A stretch of DNA of 64,000 nt from Stenopsyche tienmushanensis (lineage: Eukaryota > Arthropoda > Insecta > Trichoptera > Stenopsychidae): contig WACJ01000102.1 of assembly GCA_008973525.1 (NCBI GenBank), positions 868,001 to 932,000 on the forward strand, read 5' to 3'. The notes beneath the pieces were generated by a model that was not told where the DNA came from, ran no database searches, and was given only the letters and a program-made list of their open reading frames with translations. Positions 51,511 to 63,758 of this stretch are shown piece by piece. A program made the translations under genes and the position numbers. Every line of letters starts with the position of its first letter. Positions within the stretch are counted from its first letter, which is position 1.

Positions 51511-52471
51511 CCAGCAAACGATATTTTTACATTTTGACCTAATTATAAAATGCCTAATTCATAAACCTAATTTTCGCATATCCATCCTTATTTTAGAATA
51601 TAATAAATGTTTTCAACCACTGTTGATTCGGTGTACAGAAAGTATTTATATTAAAAGATCGTTGCTAGTATTTCTAGCAAGTACCCTCAACGACAATACA
51701 TAGTTGTTTAGCAGTCTAAGGGTTGCATCTTAGACGAATAGATGGAAGATAATGCATGTTATCGGTCTATAAATTGGGCTAAATATCTACGAAGATAAGT
51801 TGATTATTTGGGTCCGCATCAACTTTCTGAAGAAATTACTATTCGACACCTGTCACCAGATAAACTATCATAGCAAATCAGCATACTTAATTAAATAAAA
51901 AAAAACAGATTAAAACAAAATTCATTAAAACATCAGGCTATGTGATGCTTTGGCGATGATAAATATTATTTTAGAGCTTGGATAAGAAGCTTTGCCTCAT
52001 CATAACCTACTCATAAGATCTGGCTTCAATATACTATCATTTTATCAGATCTTTTTAGGGTACCTGAAGAATATTTCCAATTTCCAATAATAAAGACGCA
52101 GTCCTTTAGAAAAGCTTTCCACCACTTTTCAAGGGAAAGATGGATGAAACTCGTTCCTATGAATGGATGTTGAAGAGGTCCTAATCCTGCAGTGATGATG
52201 ATGATATATCGATGAAATTTATTTTAGTATATAGTGCATAGCGAAAACTTGAACAGATTGCAATGCACAACCCATATGACAAGTTGAATCGATGAAAGGT
52301 GACCTAAGGCTTTCATTTAATATACCAAGCAGCAAAATTAGATTTTAAGGGTACAGCGGATTATAAACGGTTAGAAGCGAGCTGAAGTGGCCTTTCTTCT
52401 GAAATGCTATTCTAGAAAAAAAAACAATGCCACTTTTAATGGACGTTTGTATTCCATGCAGCTGTAGAACA

Positions 52472-52687
52472 ATGCAATTGTTTACAATTATGGCGACGTT
52501 AACTGTTTTTATTATAGTCGATCGAAGCCATCAACGGGTCGATGCTGAGGTTGAACGAAAGAGGCGACGACGGTATAACATTGCAGACCGCTCATCGACC
52601 AAACGGAAGACGACAAAGATCATTTATGGAATTAGTGGCGACGATTTTCCGGCAACGGAACTATTGAACTTCCCGTCGACTGCGTGA
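52472..52687 (+). CDS. Possible small secreted or basic peptide precursor
   Basis: From the ATG at 52472 the frame reads MQLFTIMATLTVFIIVDRSHQ, whose hydrophobic stretch could be a signal peptide. A run of basic residues (ERKRRRR) and a second dibasic site (KRK) follow, then a neutral/acidic C-terminus to TGA at 52685-52687. An in-frame ATG at 52427 would add 15 residues. Prohormones have this layout, but no known peptide family is recognisable, and the c-region after the hydrophobic part is unusually charged for a signal sequence. Confidence 0.2.
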   Translation: MQLFTIMATLTVFIIVDRSHQRVDAEVERKRRRRYNIADRSSTKRKTTKIIYGISGDDFPATELLNFPSTA

Positions 52688-53019
52688 CCGAATGATCGCC
52701 TGATTCAATTTAGTTACACATACGTTTCGATCGTGCGACGATTTCGAAATACGTCGTTCATGGCGAAAATGCAGCCTTAACAATCGCATAGTTCAAAATG
52801 GCCCGTTTGAATGCGATTAATCCAATAACATCAGCCACATGAATCATTGCGTTTATTGTTTGTAAATATATGTATCTGACATCAATTTATATACATTTTT
52901 AAATATTGATCATATGTCATGCCATAAGTCTTTTGTGTAACACCAGTGGCGGATTAATCTATCCCTGTGAAGAGGCAAAACTAATAGCATGAGTCCCGAT
53001 GAAAATGTGTTAATATCAC

Positions 53020-55084
53020 ATAGAAAAATTCTGCTAAAAAGGTATAATAAAGGCTTGAATTGGGAGAAATTTTGACTCGGGATTGGATTCCCTATTCGCC
53101 ACCCATGTTTGTTGGGCAGGGCGTGAAAATCAATACATAAATATAAAATAAACAGGCAGACCTTAAATATTCTAATAAGACTTCAGGGATAATTTTTTTC
53201 AGACTTCATTTACATGATTCACCAGATTCGAATTTATTATTTTGGAGATCTCCTGTAAAAATTATGATGATGTGGACAGTTTAAATAATTTCAACGGGAA
53301 TAAAAGTGGATTACCAAAAATATATGTCATCATTAGATATAAAAACATCTATGTCAGATTTATATAAATAAAAATACTTTATAATACTATCGGAAAATTG
53401 AGAGTTTGTTAACAAAATAGACTAAAATCTACATTTTTTATTCATACTAAAAATTGCCTTCGGTTTATATTTACATTCATAATTTAAAGAAGCCTTTTGG
53501 TAAAACAATGCTCACCAAGAGCATTGTATCATTCGATTCTTTATTATTTATTGACACGTGTGCGTATTTACAAATATGGGTATTGTAATTGCAGGTAAAA
53601 GCACACGTGTAACTGCACGTACCTAACACATTCGTTTATTTACATTTTTTCGATTTCGACCCAAGAGAACCTCTAGAAAACACGTGTAAGATATGCATTT
53701 AACACGCTGGTAAGATGATAAATAACTAAGAATAAAGAAGTTGTACTTTATTAGATCGAAAATGAAGTTAGTTTTCATAAAAGTATTATTTCTACTGGTA
53801 ATATATGCTTGAAGAGGCTCCTGTCTTACAATGGTCCTATGATGGATTTAATTAGATGAAATATTTTGATAATTTGACACATCCACATTGTATGCTGCTT
53901 CCTTTTTTTGATTTGATTTTGAATGCCACAAAAATATATATGCCACAATTATATATATTGTGTTCAACAATTTAATCTTGAAGATAGTAATGAAGATGTA
54001 TGTTAATTCGACTTTTATGTTTAGGTACTCACAAATCCAAAACACGATCGATATTGAAGAAAAAATAGTTACAGGAAAAAATATCGAGGAAACGATGAGT
54101 TCAGGATCTAATCTACTGTATCGAAACTTTGTTCATCGAATTGATGATAACTTCTTATCCTACTGTTAAAAATCATTAATTTTTAAAGACAAAAAGGCCA
54201 CATATTTTTAAAATAAAAGCCAAATTAGCATTGACGATCGCTGTCTGTTTAATAAGAATGATATATTAATTAATTACGAAATGTCGAGCAACACAAAATC
54301 AAAGAAGCCAAGCGCGCGCAAGAAGCATTTATGCTTGCTCTAATTTCGCCTTATCAAAAAACTATTATATTATGCGCTGGATTTGGGACGTTTCGAAATG
54401 TTCACCGTTCTAGAGCACTACTGTAGTTTGCATCTCCTGGTCTTGCATAATACTACCTCTGTTCCGCCACAGTCTAAGAACAGAGACATAACAGTCGAGA
54501 CTTTCATTTAATACTTTTGAGGCTTGAATTCACAGCCGAAACGGCAGCATTCTGATCGTTCACGTCGTGAAAAACGAGGGTTTTTCAAAGCATTTCGTGT
54601 GTATTTCCATTAGTAACTGATTGGCGCAAGTAGGAACTCGATTGCCGCAAATAAGCGGCACAAATTTACTAAACGGCTCAATTTAACAGACTGGCATCTG
54701 AGTAATTTTAAAATATGCTGGAAATTCTTCGAACTCTAAGAAATTACATCGAGGGCAAACGAGCGCTGCGAACGTGGGCATGTCATAATTTAGACGGACT
54801 AACTGACTTAAAATATTCGATTGCAATTATTGACCTTCATCATCATCATCATCAAGCACGATGGAATTCGGTACAAGACAAAGATCACTTGGGATCCCTT
54901 CCATTCATTTAAAACTTGCGTTATTCGCATCGTGTTTCTTTGATACTATTTTATGAAACTCACATGTTCGTATTCTCATATGATCTATTAGGGGTACCGG
55001 ACGAAAAATTCGTTTTTTTTAATATGAACTCAAATTTAAAATTAATAAATTAATTCACTCAGGTGGCCCGTTGCTTGTACGCTT
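53020..55084. other. No gene seen
   Basis: AT-rich intergenic or intronic DNA. Confidence 0.5.
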
Positions 55085-55490
55085 GTATACTTAAACCTTT
55101 ACTAATTATAAATTATATTGTTGGAAAGAGAAAATCTACACAGAACAATAATGACATTGACTCTAGGTATACTATTTCTTCCAAAGAATAGAGCGATTTT
55201 GAGTCATATCGAAAATCGCAACTGAAATTATCATAAAGCAATGATAGTTTGTAATTAAAATAAATAGTGTTTCTCTAGTGGATGTTTGAAATTTGAGAGA
55301 TTTCAGACATCCTTAAAATTTTACCAATGATGCAAGACGTCATTGGTAAAATATTATACGATATTTCAAAGTTATGCGGTTTTTAAAAACCCATGGAGCG
55401 CATCTTCACTTTTTCTATATAAGTCATAGCTTTTTTTTGTGCGATTTTCCGCGGAACGTTCTACCGCACAAAAAAAGGTTTGTTGAATCG
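55085..55490. mobile_element. pogo/Tigger-like element, partial copy
   Basis: It shares with 8940-9320 the segments tactaattataaattatatt, gagcgattttgagtcatatc and ttttccgcgga, ending at ctaccgcacaaaaaaagg. The left half of the reference copy is missing. Confidence 0.7.
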
Positions 55491-56278
55491 AATTGACAAT
55501 TACTTTCCATCGTGAGCCTAAGCTGAATAGTTTTCCATTCACGTATCATCGTATTTTATGACTCATTTATATTAAACAATGCTACTTTTGTTATTAAATT
55601 TATTCAAAAATTATCTGATTGATGAGCAATATCCTGGAGCAATGCCGAAAATACGTCGACATCATTGTATTAAAATTCTGTTAATTTCATAAGAAGAATG
55701 AAACAAATAGAGTGTTCATAACATTTAAACACGCATAAAAATATATTTACGCGGCAATTGAATAGACCGCGCTAAACGATTCCGAAATGAATACCAAGAA
55801 ATAATGTTTTTCATTAAAATTACTTCATTTTGGTAGTCAAGTTATTACATTCGATTATGCATTGATGTATTTGCATGCAAGCGATTTCGAATATTGTTGT
55901 CTCTGATATGAAAATATCCAAGATTTCATCAATAGTTTGGAACAACGAGTGACCATAAGAAAGCGAGAATCTTTTAAGGTCATATATATTTTTGCTCATG
56001 TTTTTAATGTATGGCATTAAAATGAATGCACGAATATATTATAAAAGGGATGCTTTAAATACGCTCATTTTATAGACACACCATGAATATTTATGTCTTG
56101 ATGGATCCACTATTAATGTTCAAACTGTCAGAAAATATATAAAGTTGGAAACATTTGATATAATTATCATCCTCTATTCAATCAACAAGAGCCTTTCTAT
56201 TTTTTTAGTCTTGTTACTTATGTGACGAGTTATTATTTCAGTTCATTGTGCAATTATTTCGAAGAGTTGTGAAAGAAA

Positions 56279-57721
56279 TTGAGTCGGATCGGTTGCACGA
56301 GTTTTGACACTTGGCAGGGTATAAAAGTGGGTTCTAGTCGGTTCCAAAGGCTAAATGCAAATATTATAAAGGAGAGGCATTGCGCAGTTGTAACGATGCA
56401 AAATTGGCTCCATTATCGCGTCAGCACGGAGTCGTGCTCGCCAATTTCTGGTCTTCTCGAGGAAAAGTGGACTTCCATTTTCATCTCGGTGGCAATTTGG
56501 CGAGAGCTGGTCCATCGGCGGGAAAGTGAAACTCTGCGAAACGACTCGTGCACTTTGCAGGTGATAATTTGACGATTTTACAAAAAATAGGGCCGGTGTT
56601 TATATAAATCATTTAAATGATACACACTTTTCATCCAAAATGGATATATCCCTTTCCAGCGCGAAAGTGAAACGATGCTTCCATTTTAGGAAAGTCATTT
56701 TAGAGCCTAATCAGACGAAGACCATTGACCAAACGAAGTTGTATATCCGCTCAGGTTCATGGCATTTTCAATGTTGTAAATTATGAACTTATATACTAGA
56801 GACACTAGAAGTGAATCCATCATTAGATTATTTCAAAGCAATGCTTACATATTAATCCAAAATATAATTCAAAATAGATAATTCAAAGGAGGTGATCATA
56901 GGATCTCTCAGTTTAGCTCTTGAGTTTTGTCATGGACACGCATTGTCGTTCCGGAGAATTCCTTCTTTCCAATTAAATTAATATGGACATTTTTCAATCA
57001 GCTTCGGGTTCGATTTTTTGATAATAAATCTGTCCTAAAATAATAGAATTCGAATAGCGAAATTATCTTTATAATCTGCTTGAATAATTACTTTTTTAAG
57101 TCCAGGAAATCAGGATAAGCCTGAATTGAGACGATCTTCTAAAGTTGTTAGTTCCTTTATAACAAGAATCCAGAATCCAAATTATTAGGCTGAAATTTGT
57201 TTCATATTCATTCATAATTAATTAGTAAAAATCCTCACAAAAATGGTTGTTGAATCACAATTTACTTTGTTGTAAATAGTCAATGAGATGTGGTAAAATG
57301 TTGTGAAAGATCGTTTGACCAACCAAAACTATTGTAAATGATAATTAAAATCGACATTTTTTAATGTAATGATCGTTATGTAACACGATTAATTGAATCT
57401 AAACATAAATAATTCCGTTTTAATGATTCGATTTTGCATTGCAGAAAGGCAAACAAAGAAGTGATGGTTGGAAGGTGGCAGTCTCCGGGATCGGCTGCGC
57501 CAACGACAAAGGTTAAATGTTATCGCATTCTTCGATCCTCGAGCTGTTGCACTTTTACTCATTTATCAGATGGTTTTTTTTCATCAGGAGTACTCCAATG
57601 GAGGTCGGGTGACGATGGAACCGATTTAGAAGTCATCAATCTTCAGCCTTCGTCGCGATTCATACGCTTGTTTGGGACTTGTCGATGTCTAGCGCTCATG
57701 CCGTCCATCAATATTCGTTAG
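56279..57721 (+). CDS. Possible small three-exon transcript, unrecognised product
   Basis: Three open segments can be joined in phase: 56279-56560 (donor gtgata, phase 0), 57445-57511 (acceptor ttgcattgcag; donor gttaaa, phase 1) and 57588-57721 (acceptor ttttttcatcag; ends TAG). The first ATG in the opening segment is at 56395 (MQNWLHYRVST). The middle exon reads KGKQRSDGWKVAVSGIGCAN. An AATAAA lies at about 57900. GC content is higher than in the surroundings. No family was recognised and the splice sites are only moderate; a noncoding transcript or chance is quite possible. Confidence 0.2.
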
Positions 57722-58138
57722 CGCCTATCTTCCGGTTTCGGTCTATTATCGTCGCTCGTCTTCGAGGACGACGTTGGACGAAGATATGAAATTGCACTTC
57801 GGCCAGAAGAAGTAATTGTTGGAAAGCGCACGTGAGAGACCATCCGACGTTAAAGCCTTGTATGGCTAAATGTTGAATATCGAGTGCAAGTGTGCATATT
57901 CAATAAAACGGATTAGCATAATGACCGTTTGTATATAAGAAGCTAAGTCGCGTCATAAAGAAACAGGTGTTACCATAAAGAAACAGGCCTTGCATCATTA
58001 CCATAGCCACCGTTTACGTCTTCTACTCTTTTTGGATGAATACTGCTCGCTATTTACAATTCTTGTTCGTCAAGAAGTCGAATAGAATGGAGCATTTGCA
58101 TACAAAACATATAGAGATCAATTGATTAGTGGTCTTAC

Positions 58139-58196
58139 CTTCGATATCCTGATTTAAGAAGTCATCTGTGCTGGGATCGAAATCGAGCTGGGCGCT
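58139..58196 (-). other. Isolated exon-like segment on the minus strand
   Basis: Read on the minus strand, 58 bases lie between a good acceptor (gtttcag) and a good donor (gtaaga) and encode SAQLDFDPSTDDFLNQDIE plus one base. The sequence looks coding (acidic, no stop, good sites). It lies 12 kb upstream of the visible formin exons on the same strand, so it may be an upstream formin exon. However, its end phase (1) does not join the phase-0 start of the formin exon at 46051, so another exon would be needed between them. It could equally belong to another gene. Confidence 0.4.
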
Positions 58197-58247
58197 CTGA
58201 AACAAAAAGAGCATCGTGAGAAACAAATTTGTAACACGAAAAATTAA

Positions 58248-58676
58248 CCCCTTTACTACCTGACGGCGATATATCGTCGCTATCAACACTTACCAAAAGA
58301 GCCAACTACGATATATCGTCATATAAGATAATAATAATTGATTATAAATATATTAATACTAATATATTGACGTTTTAGCAACTATACGAATCACTTATTT
58401 TGTAGCAGTCGACGCTTCATGATATTATTATTTACTTTTGTCAAGATATTAAATTTCAGCAAACATTTTGTTGTAAATTCTTCAAAATGTTTAATACTAC
58501 GTGTTCTATATCAAATTATAACCAAATGATCATTCGTATTACTTGCAAGTATGGGCCAAAAACGAAAATTAATTTCTCCATATTTACAAATAATTTTTAA
58601 TTATTCAATTTGTTCTACGTTTGAATTAGCTCGATATTCTTCGTTTGGGTGCATTTTTCAGTCGGCACTAAAATGG
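58248..58676. mobile_element. piggyBac-like MITE flanked by TTAA
   Basis: The left end after TTAA is CCCCTTTACTACCTGACG. The right end read inward is CCATTTTAGTGCCGAC. Both sides have TTAA (58244-58247 and 58677-58680). Two copies of the palindrome CGATATATCG (58267-58276 and 58309-58318) lie near the left end. It is noncoding and 429 bp long. Confidence 0.6.
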
Positions 58677-58739
58677 TTAATCTCGGCTAGTTTCGATTTC
58701 TCCTCCCTATAATATAACAGGTCAATTTGCAGCGGCGAT

Positions 58740-60980
58740 TTATTTGCTCCACGAACTTTGACTCTGGCGCCTGCGGCGATTGCAAACAGATTCCGCTGAA
58801 AATGCTCTTCAAGAAGCACGACGCTCCAAGAAATGCTCGTCAGATTTCAAGAAAGTCAAATTGATGCAAATCGCCAAACACGATTTCTTAAACCAAATAA
58901 GCCCCATAGCATCCATGAACGCCTGTGTTACATAAGAATTAATCCTTACTCCTTGATTTGCTGAGACCCAATGGTAAAAGGCAAATTAAATAACATTGTT
59001 CCAATCAACAAAAATATTGCTAATCATCTTCATCGCATATTTGAACTATTGAACAAGGCAGTGTTTATCAACTATTGTATCCAATAGAAGAAACAGTCCG
59101 ATCTTGTAAATTTAAGTATTCATGATAACAACGTCTTCTATCAATGCTTCAAATCTGAAAGAAACTGAAAACCGACATGAAAAAATAACAGTTTGAAGCC
59201 CTGTTTTCTATTTGTTCATTAGTTTTTTGCAGTAAGATGGAGATTTCCTCAGCCTAATCAAATGTCACGATTTTCAGCAATGAGGGATCGATTTAAGAAG
59301 AATCAAATTATATTTAACTGAGAGCATGTTGAAAATTTTCTGATATTATCGTGCTAAAGTAAGCAATATTTTCATGCTCCATTCGCTTGGCTTATTAACA
59401 ATATGAGGTAAAGAAGTCTAGGAGCGTTTCAAATAAACTGCATATTTTGAATTATGATATTCAAAATCAAAAATGCAAAAATTCTGGCTTTGAAAACCCT
59501 GCAAACAGATTTAAAATACATAAACAGTCATCTTGCGAGAGACCTTATTAAGCTGCTAGATCTTTAATCAGTATTCATGTTTACACACGTCTTGACACAT
59601 TACGACATGATTTAATCGAGGTAGTTCAAATCACTTGCATAAGAAATCGTCGACATCTTCGACACTCAAAATTTTATGTCCATGGAGTGGTTTGTTTGAA
59701 AAAATAATTATATCATTCAATGGCTATCGATCATTCCTTGGCGATGGACAGCTGCTCACTTTGAAGTCGACATAAGATCCTATCAAATCAGCATTACGAT
59801 ATTTTAGATTTATTAACGTGGCCTTCTCGAACTGAAATTTGGGCTGGAAGTAAGAAACTAATATGGATAGAATGGATATCCCAATATATCGGCAAAGCGG
59901 TGCAGCCTGTGCCAGATTCTCAAGGCAATCTGCAATCAAAAGGCGCCAAAGAGCCCCGTCCTAGCAAATCATAGCAACTCGGTAAACACTAACCGACTAC
60001 AACAATAATTACACCGATTATCTTAAAATATGACCCTTAGGGCAAAAAATACGCTTAGCATACAAATGATGCAATTCTAAATTGCGATTTACCCTCGACG
60101 AAAAACACTGCCGTCAATTTTGCTAAATTAGCACCACAATTGAGCAAAACGTGATTCTTGCAAACAGTTGTTGAGACCATCCAAGGGCGTGTGCTATCTA
60201 TAAGGTTAGTTCAGGTCGAAATTGTTCTCAATGCTGAATTAATTTAATCATTGTCGAGGATTTGACAATGATTGATTTCTTTTGTGCAATACTTGAACGA
60301 TTTGTATGTTTATGAAATTCGTGTAGATGATTTCTGAAATTCAATCAAGTAGGCACCGAATAAATAGAGAGGTTAATCAAACCAAGTGCAAACAGGAAGA
60401 CAGTAATCGATGATAGCTTCATATCGATATCATCAAATAATTCAGCATATGTCAGACAAGGAAGTAGAATTTGAAATTGGATTGTAACTGAAACGAGGAA
60501 GAGAATAGAAAAAAACACGATATTTTTGTGAAATCGTTACCATATGGTCACGATGATTATAGCGATATTGTTAAGAAAAATGAAATGAATTTATATGACC
60601 TTTATCAGAATAACAATTGCTATAAGTTGTTTATTGAAGATAAAGCTGTAATTGGACGATTCTTTGCTGGATGGCCTTTTAATGGTCGATGAAAAACTGG
60701 TTGTTCCTCAAAGCAAAGGACGTTTAAATGATGGCTTCATCAAAGTTGTGCACTTAATCTCATAGAACCGATCAAATTGTACGGAAGAAGTTTATTTATG
60801 ATTGATCATATCAATCATTCGTTGCAACATCATAAAAGGAGATAGACACTCGCAGCTTATAATATTTTTTATCCAACAACTTAAAAAAATGCCACCATTC
60901 CAAATCATAGATTTGTAATCAATTAGATTGACTTGAATAGAATTTTTGAGAATGATAGCCAGTTTCATAGAAGGAGTTAC
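58740..60980. other. No confirmed gene; one weak exon-like piece
   Basis: After a ttgcag at about 58731 the plus strand reads RRFICSTNFDSGACGDCKQI and continues to a stop at about 58862. The cysteine pattern is striking but no donor or neighbouring exon supports it. The rest shows nothing recognisable. Confidence 0.3.
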
Positions 60981-61495
60981 CAAAGTCGTAACAAGGGTAT
61001 GAAACGCCGTTACTGTTTAAAAAAAAAACACTATGATAGAAAGTGTTTTGACGCTTCGTTGCTTCCGTCCAGTACAGATTATAGAAAATGCCGCAAAAGT
61101 CCTCAAGGTTTCTATGACCAATCGGTCCCCTTTTCGGACCGCTGATATGACGAACGAGCGCCTCGCGATCGGATGCCTGATCTGAAGACTGATAGGGTGG
61201 GTTGTTTAAATTTTACAATCGGTCAAAATTATTATTGTCTTTGTTTTATTGCGGGCTTGTGCCGGGTGTCGTCCCAGGGTTTAAGCAATAATGAAGAAAA
61301 GAAGGATTAGGCAACTTAGTATATATTATAAAAACGAACAGAGTCAATCAGTGTTGATTCATGTAAAATAGAATGGTCGAGTAAAACAAAAACCATGTGC
61401 AACTCTCGACCGGGTCGGTATTCTGCGTTTTGTGCCCCAAGCCCAGTTGCGCCCGTTTCGAGTGCCTGCTTTGTCACGCCCTTGTTACGCCCCTG
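60981..61495 (-). mobile_element. hAT-type MITE, near-complete copy
   Basis: This copy has the same family ends as the one at 5612: left CAAAGTCGTAACAAG; right end read inward CAGGGGCGTAACAAG. The flanks are ggagttac and agagtcac, which agree at 6 of 8 positions and fit a decayed 8-bp duplication. The interior shares the same order of segments (rich in ggaccgctgatatgacgaa and a run ending near ccaagcccagttgcgcc). Confidence 0.75.
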
Positions 61496-61502
61496 AGAGT
61501 CA

Positions 61503-61645
61503 CTATATCCTGGAAATAAATCGGGAAGTTTTATCATATCCTCCGTATTCACTCGATATGGAACCTTCAGATTGTCATCTGCTTAAGGATTTAGAACATT
61601 CCATCCGAGACAAATTATTTCATAATAAAGATAAGATTTAACAGC
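61503..61645 (+). mobile_element. mariner transposase C-terminal fragment
   Basis: The frame reads REVLSYPPYSLDMEPSDCHL and LKDLEHSIRDKLF, matching the mariner box PPYSPDLAPSDYHLF with its third catalytic region. It directly abuts the right end of the hAT MITE copy at 60981-61495. A segment of similar sequence follows (61670-61930) and is shared with 47120-47330. Confidence 0.8.
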
Positions 61646-62393
61646 ATTTTTTATTAGGAATAACGTGAAGAGTCGGAATATCAGTTAGTCAAAGATCGAC
61701 TATGATTGAGAAAGGTTCTTTGCAATATTTTACAAGTTCAACTATTTAAAATTGACAATGATACTGTAGTTTTCAACTGGCTTAAATACAGAGCTATTGA
61801 TGCTATTTCTATTGTTTTCTTAGACTTCAAACAGTATAGCACCAATATAAGACACAACGCAGCGAAATCAGATAGAAATATCAGCATAGCTTTTGGAAAA
61901 GGATCGATTTATAAGAAATTAAATCAAAAACTATACTCAGTATTTGAGATGGATGGATGGAAAAGTCAAAGTGGAAGTTAATCTATATACAATAGTTCGA
62001 GCACTTATTTGTTAGTTAATTTCATTTCAATAGGAATGTTTAAAAAGCTGCCACACTGAGACGTTTGGAGGTTTGTTCTAGAACAGGGGGGTTCAACCTT
62101 TTTTGCATTGAGAGCTACTTTTCAATTTAAAATTGTCTCGGGATCGACTTCTAACATGATTCTTTTTGATTGTTTTTTTTTTCCTTTTTTTAGACGTGTT
62201 TATTTTAAATGCGAAATATCATTACATAAATATGTGTTTACAAAATAATTAAAATTTAGTATTATTTTAACATATCATTTTATTATTTATATTCATATAC
62301 AACATACATTTCATTTTTGAGGGGGGAAAAATAACAAAGAATTTTTACACTTTTTTCTTGATTCAAATGTTAAATTTAATGAGATATTTGACA

Positions 62394-63372
62394 TTATGTA
62401 TCGTTGGCAATCTGCAGATAATCTGGTTGATAAGCATTCGTTGCAAAGCGCATGCAGTCATCGAGGTGGTTGTCTGTCAAATGAGTCCGAAGTTTGAATT
62501 TCATATAATTCATATGAGAAAATGAAGATTCGCATAAATATGAACTTCCAAAGCATAATGATATTCGGAGATAGTTGTCTTTCAAATTTTTATATTTTTC
62601 TGGATTCATCACCCTCCATATATTAGAAGAGTTGAATTGTGATAATGGGATATCACTTTGCAATTCGATTAAATGCAATTCATCCTCACACATGTCCAAT
62701 GAAAATAGCATTGTTATATCTTAAGCAAGACTTTAGAGATTTTCTTCGTTCATATTCAACGATGATAATATGAAGCTGCAAACAGTATTAAGCTTTTTAA
62801 AATCTACGAATTTCTTTTCGAATTGATCCAATATTTTCTCGAATTCAGCAATATATTCTTCGTAATTATATAAATCTACGTTTTTACCAATCTCATCTTT
62901 TAAATTATTAAAATGGGTGAAATCCTTTTTTCGCAGATTCGACATCCATAGTTTCAATTTCATTTTGAAAAAAATTACTGATGAAACCATATCCATAATG
63001 GTTTTGGATTTTCCTTTTAATTCCAAATTCATTTAATTTAATTTAGAAGTTAAATCTATCAAAAATGCTAGTTTTAATAGCCATTCCTTATTTTGGAAAT
63101 AATTTGACCTTTTATTCTTTCTCTCAATTAAAAATGTTCTTATTTTAAGGTAATAACTCCAGAAATCGAATAAGAACAAGTCCTTTACTCAAACATCTGA
63201 TTTCATTATGTATCAGCAAGTCTTCGTAATATTTGTTTACTTCTTTTAAAAGCAATTTGAATTTTCTTCTCTGCAGTGGCTTACTTCTGATGGAATGGAT
63301 TATCTTTATGGTAATTTTCATCACAACCTCAAAATTTAAAACTTTAGCGCATAACGCATGTTGATGTATCAT
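62394..63372 (-). mobile_element. hAT transposase relic (GTF2IRD2/ZBED-like), frame-broken
   Basis: Three minus-strand segments read in order. 63372-63145: MIHQHALCAKVLNFEVVMKI, IRCLSKGLVLIRF. 63032-62733: MNLELKGKSKTIMDMVSSVI, LWMSNLRKKDFTHF. 62711-62394: CFGSSYLCESSFSHMNYMKF, LRTHLTDNHLDDCMR. This is the C-terminal half of hAT transposases of the GTF2IRD2/EPM2AIP1 type, ending in the dimerisation region. Frames shift between segments, so it is dead. A CAGGGGGGTTCAACC end lies at 62084. The N-terminal half (BED finger) was not found to the right. Confidence 0.85.
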
Positions 63373-63675
63373 TTAGTGGTATGAAAAAAAAATTATAGAT
63401 ATCTTCCCCTTTGCATTTTTCTTTAATAGGAAGTATTTTCAGTTGTTCTTTTTTTGTGCTGCAATCAGGAAAGACCAAAAATTAAGACATTGTAATTACC
63501 ACCTACGAATTCCGAACGTTAATGTGATATGCTCTAATACTTTGGATTAAAGTTATAAGCTTGCATAAAAAATGTTTTACTTTTCAATACCCCTAATGCA
63601 CAAATTCCACTATTGAACTAATTAATTTCCTTGTATATACGATGACCAAGCTTCTTTGTCTGCTTCTAATATTAG

Positions 63676-63758
63676 CAAAGTGAAACGGACTTGGCTCTCA
63701 CGGATACCTCGGAAGAGGAGCACATGCAGAAATGCAACATTTTGAAAATGAGTTTCAG
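63676..63758 (+). other. Isolated exon-like segment near the right edge
   Basis: A pyrimidine-rich tract ending in attag at 63671-63675 is followed by 83 open bases and a donor (gtttgt). In phase 0 it reads QSETDLALTDTSEEEHMQ and then KCNILKMSF, ending in phase 2. The acidic, stop-free reading and both splice signals suggest a true exon of a plus-strand gene that continues beyond the window. The family was not recognised. Confidence 0.4.

Noticed and set aside
59724..59939. 71-codon minus-strand frame
   Set aside because: No recognisable motif; probably chance.
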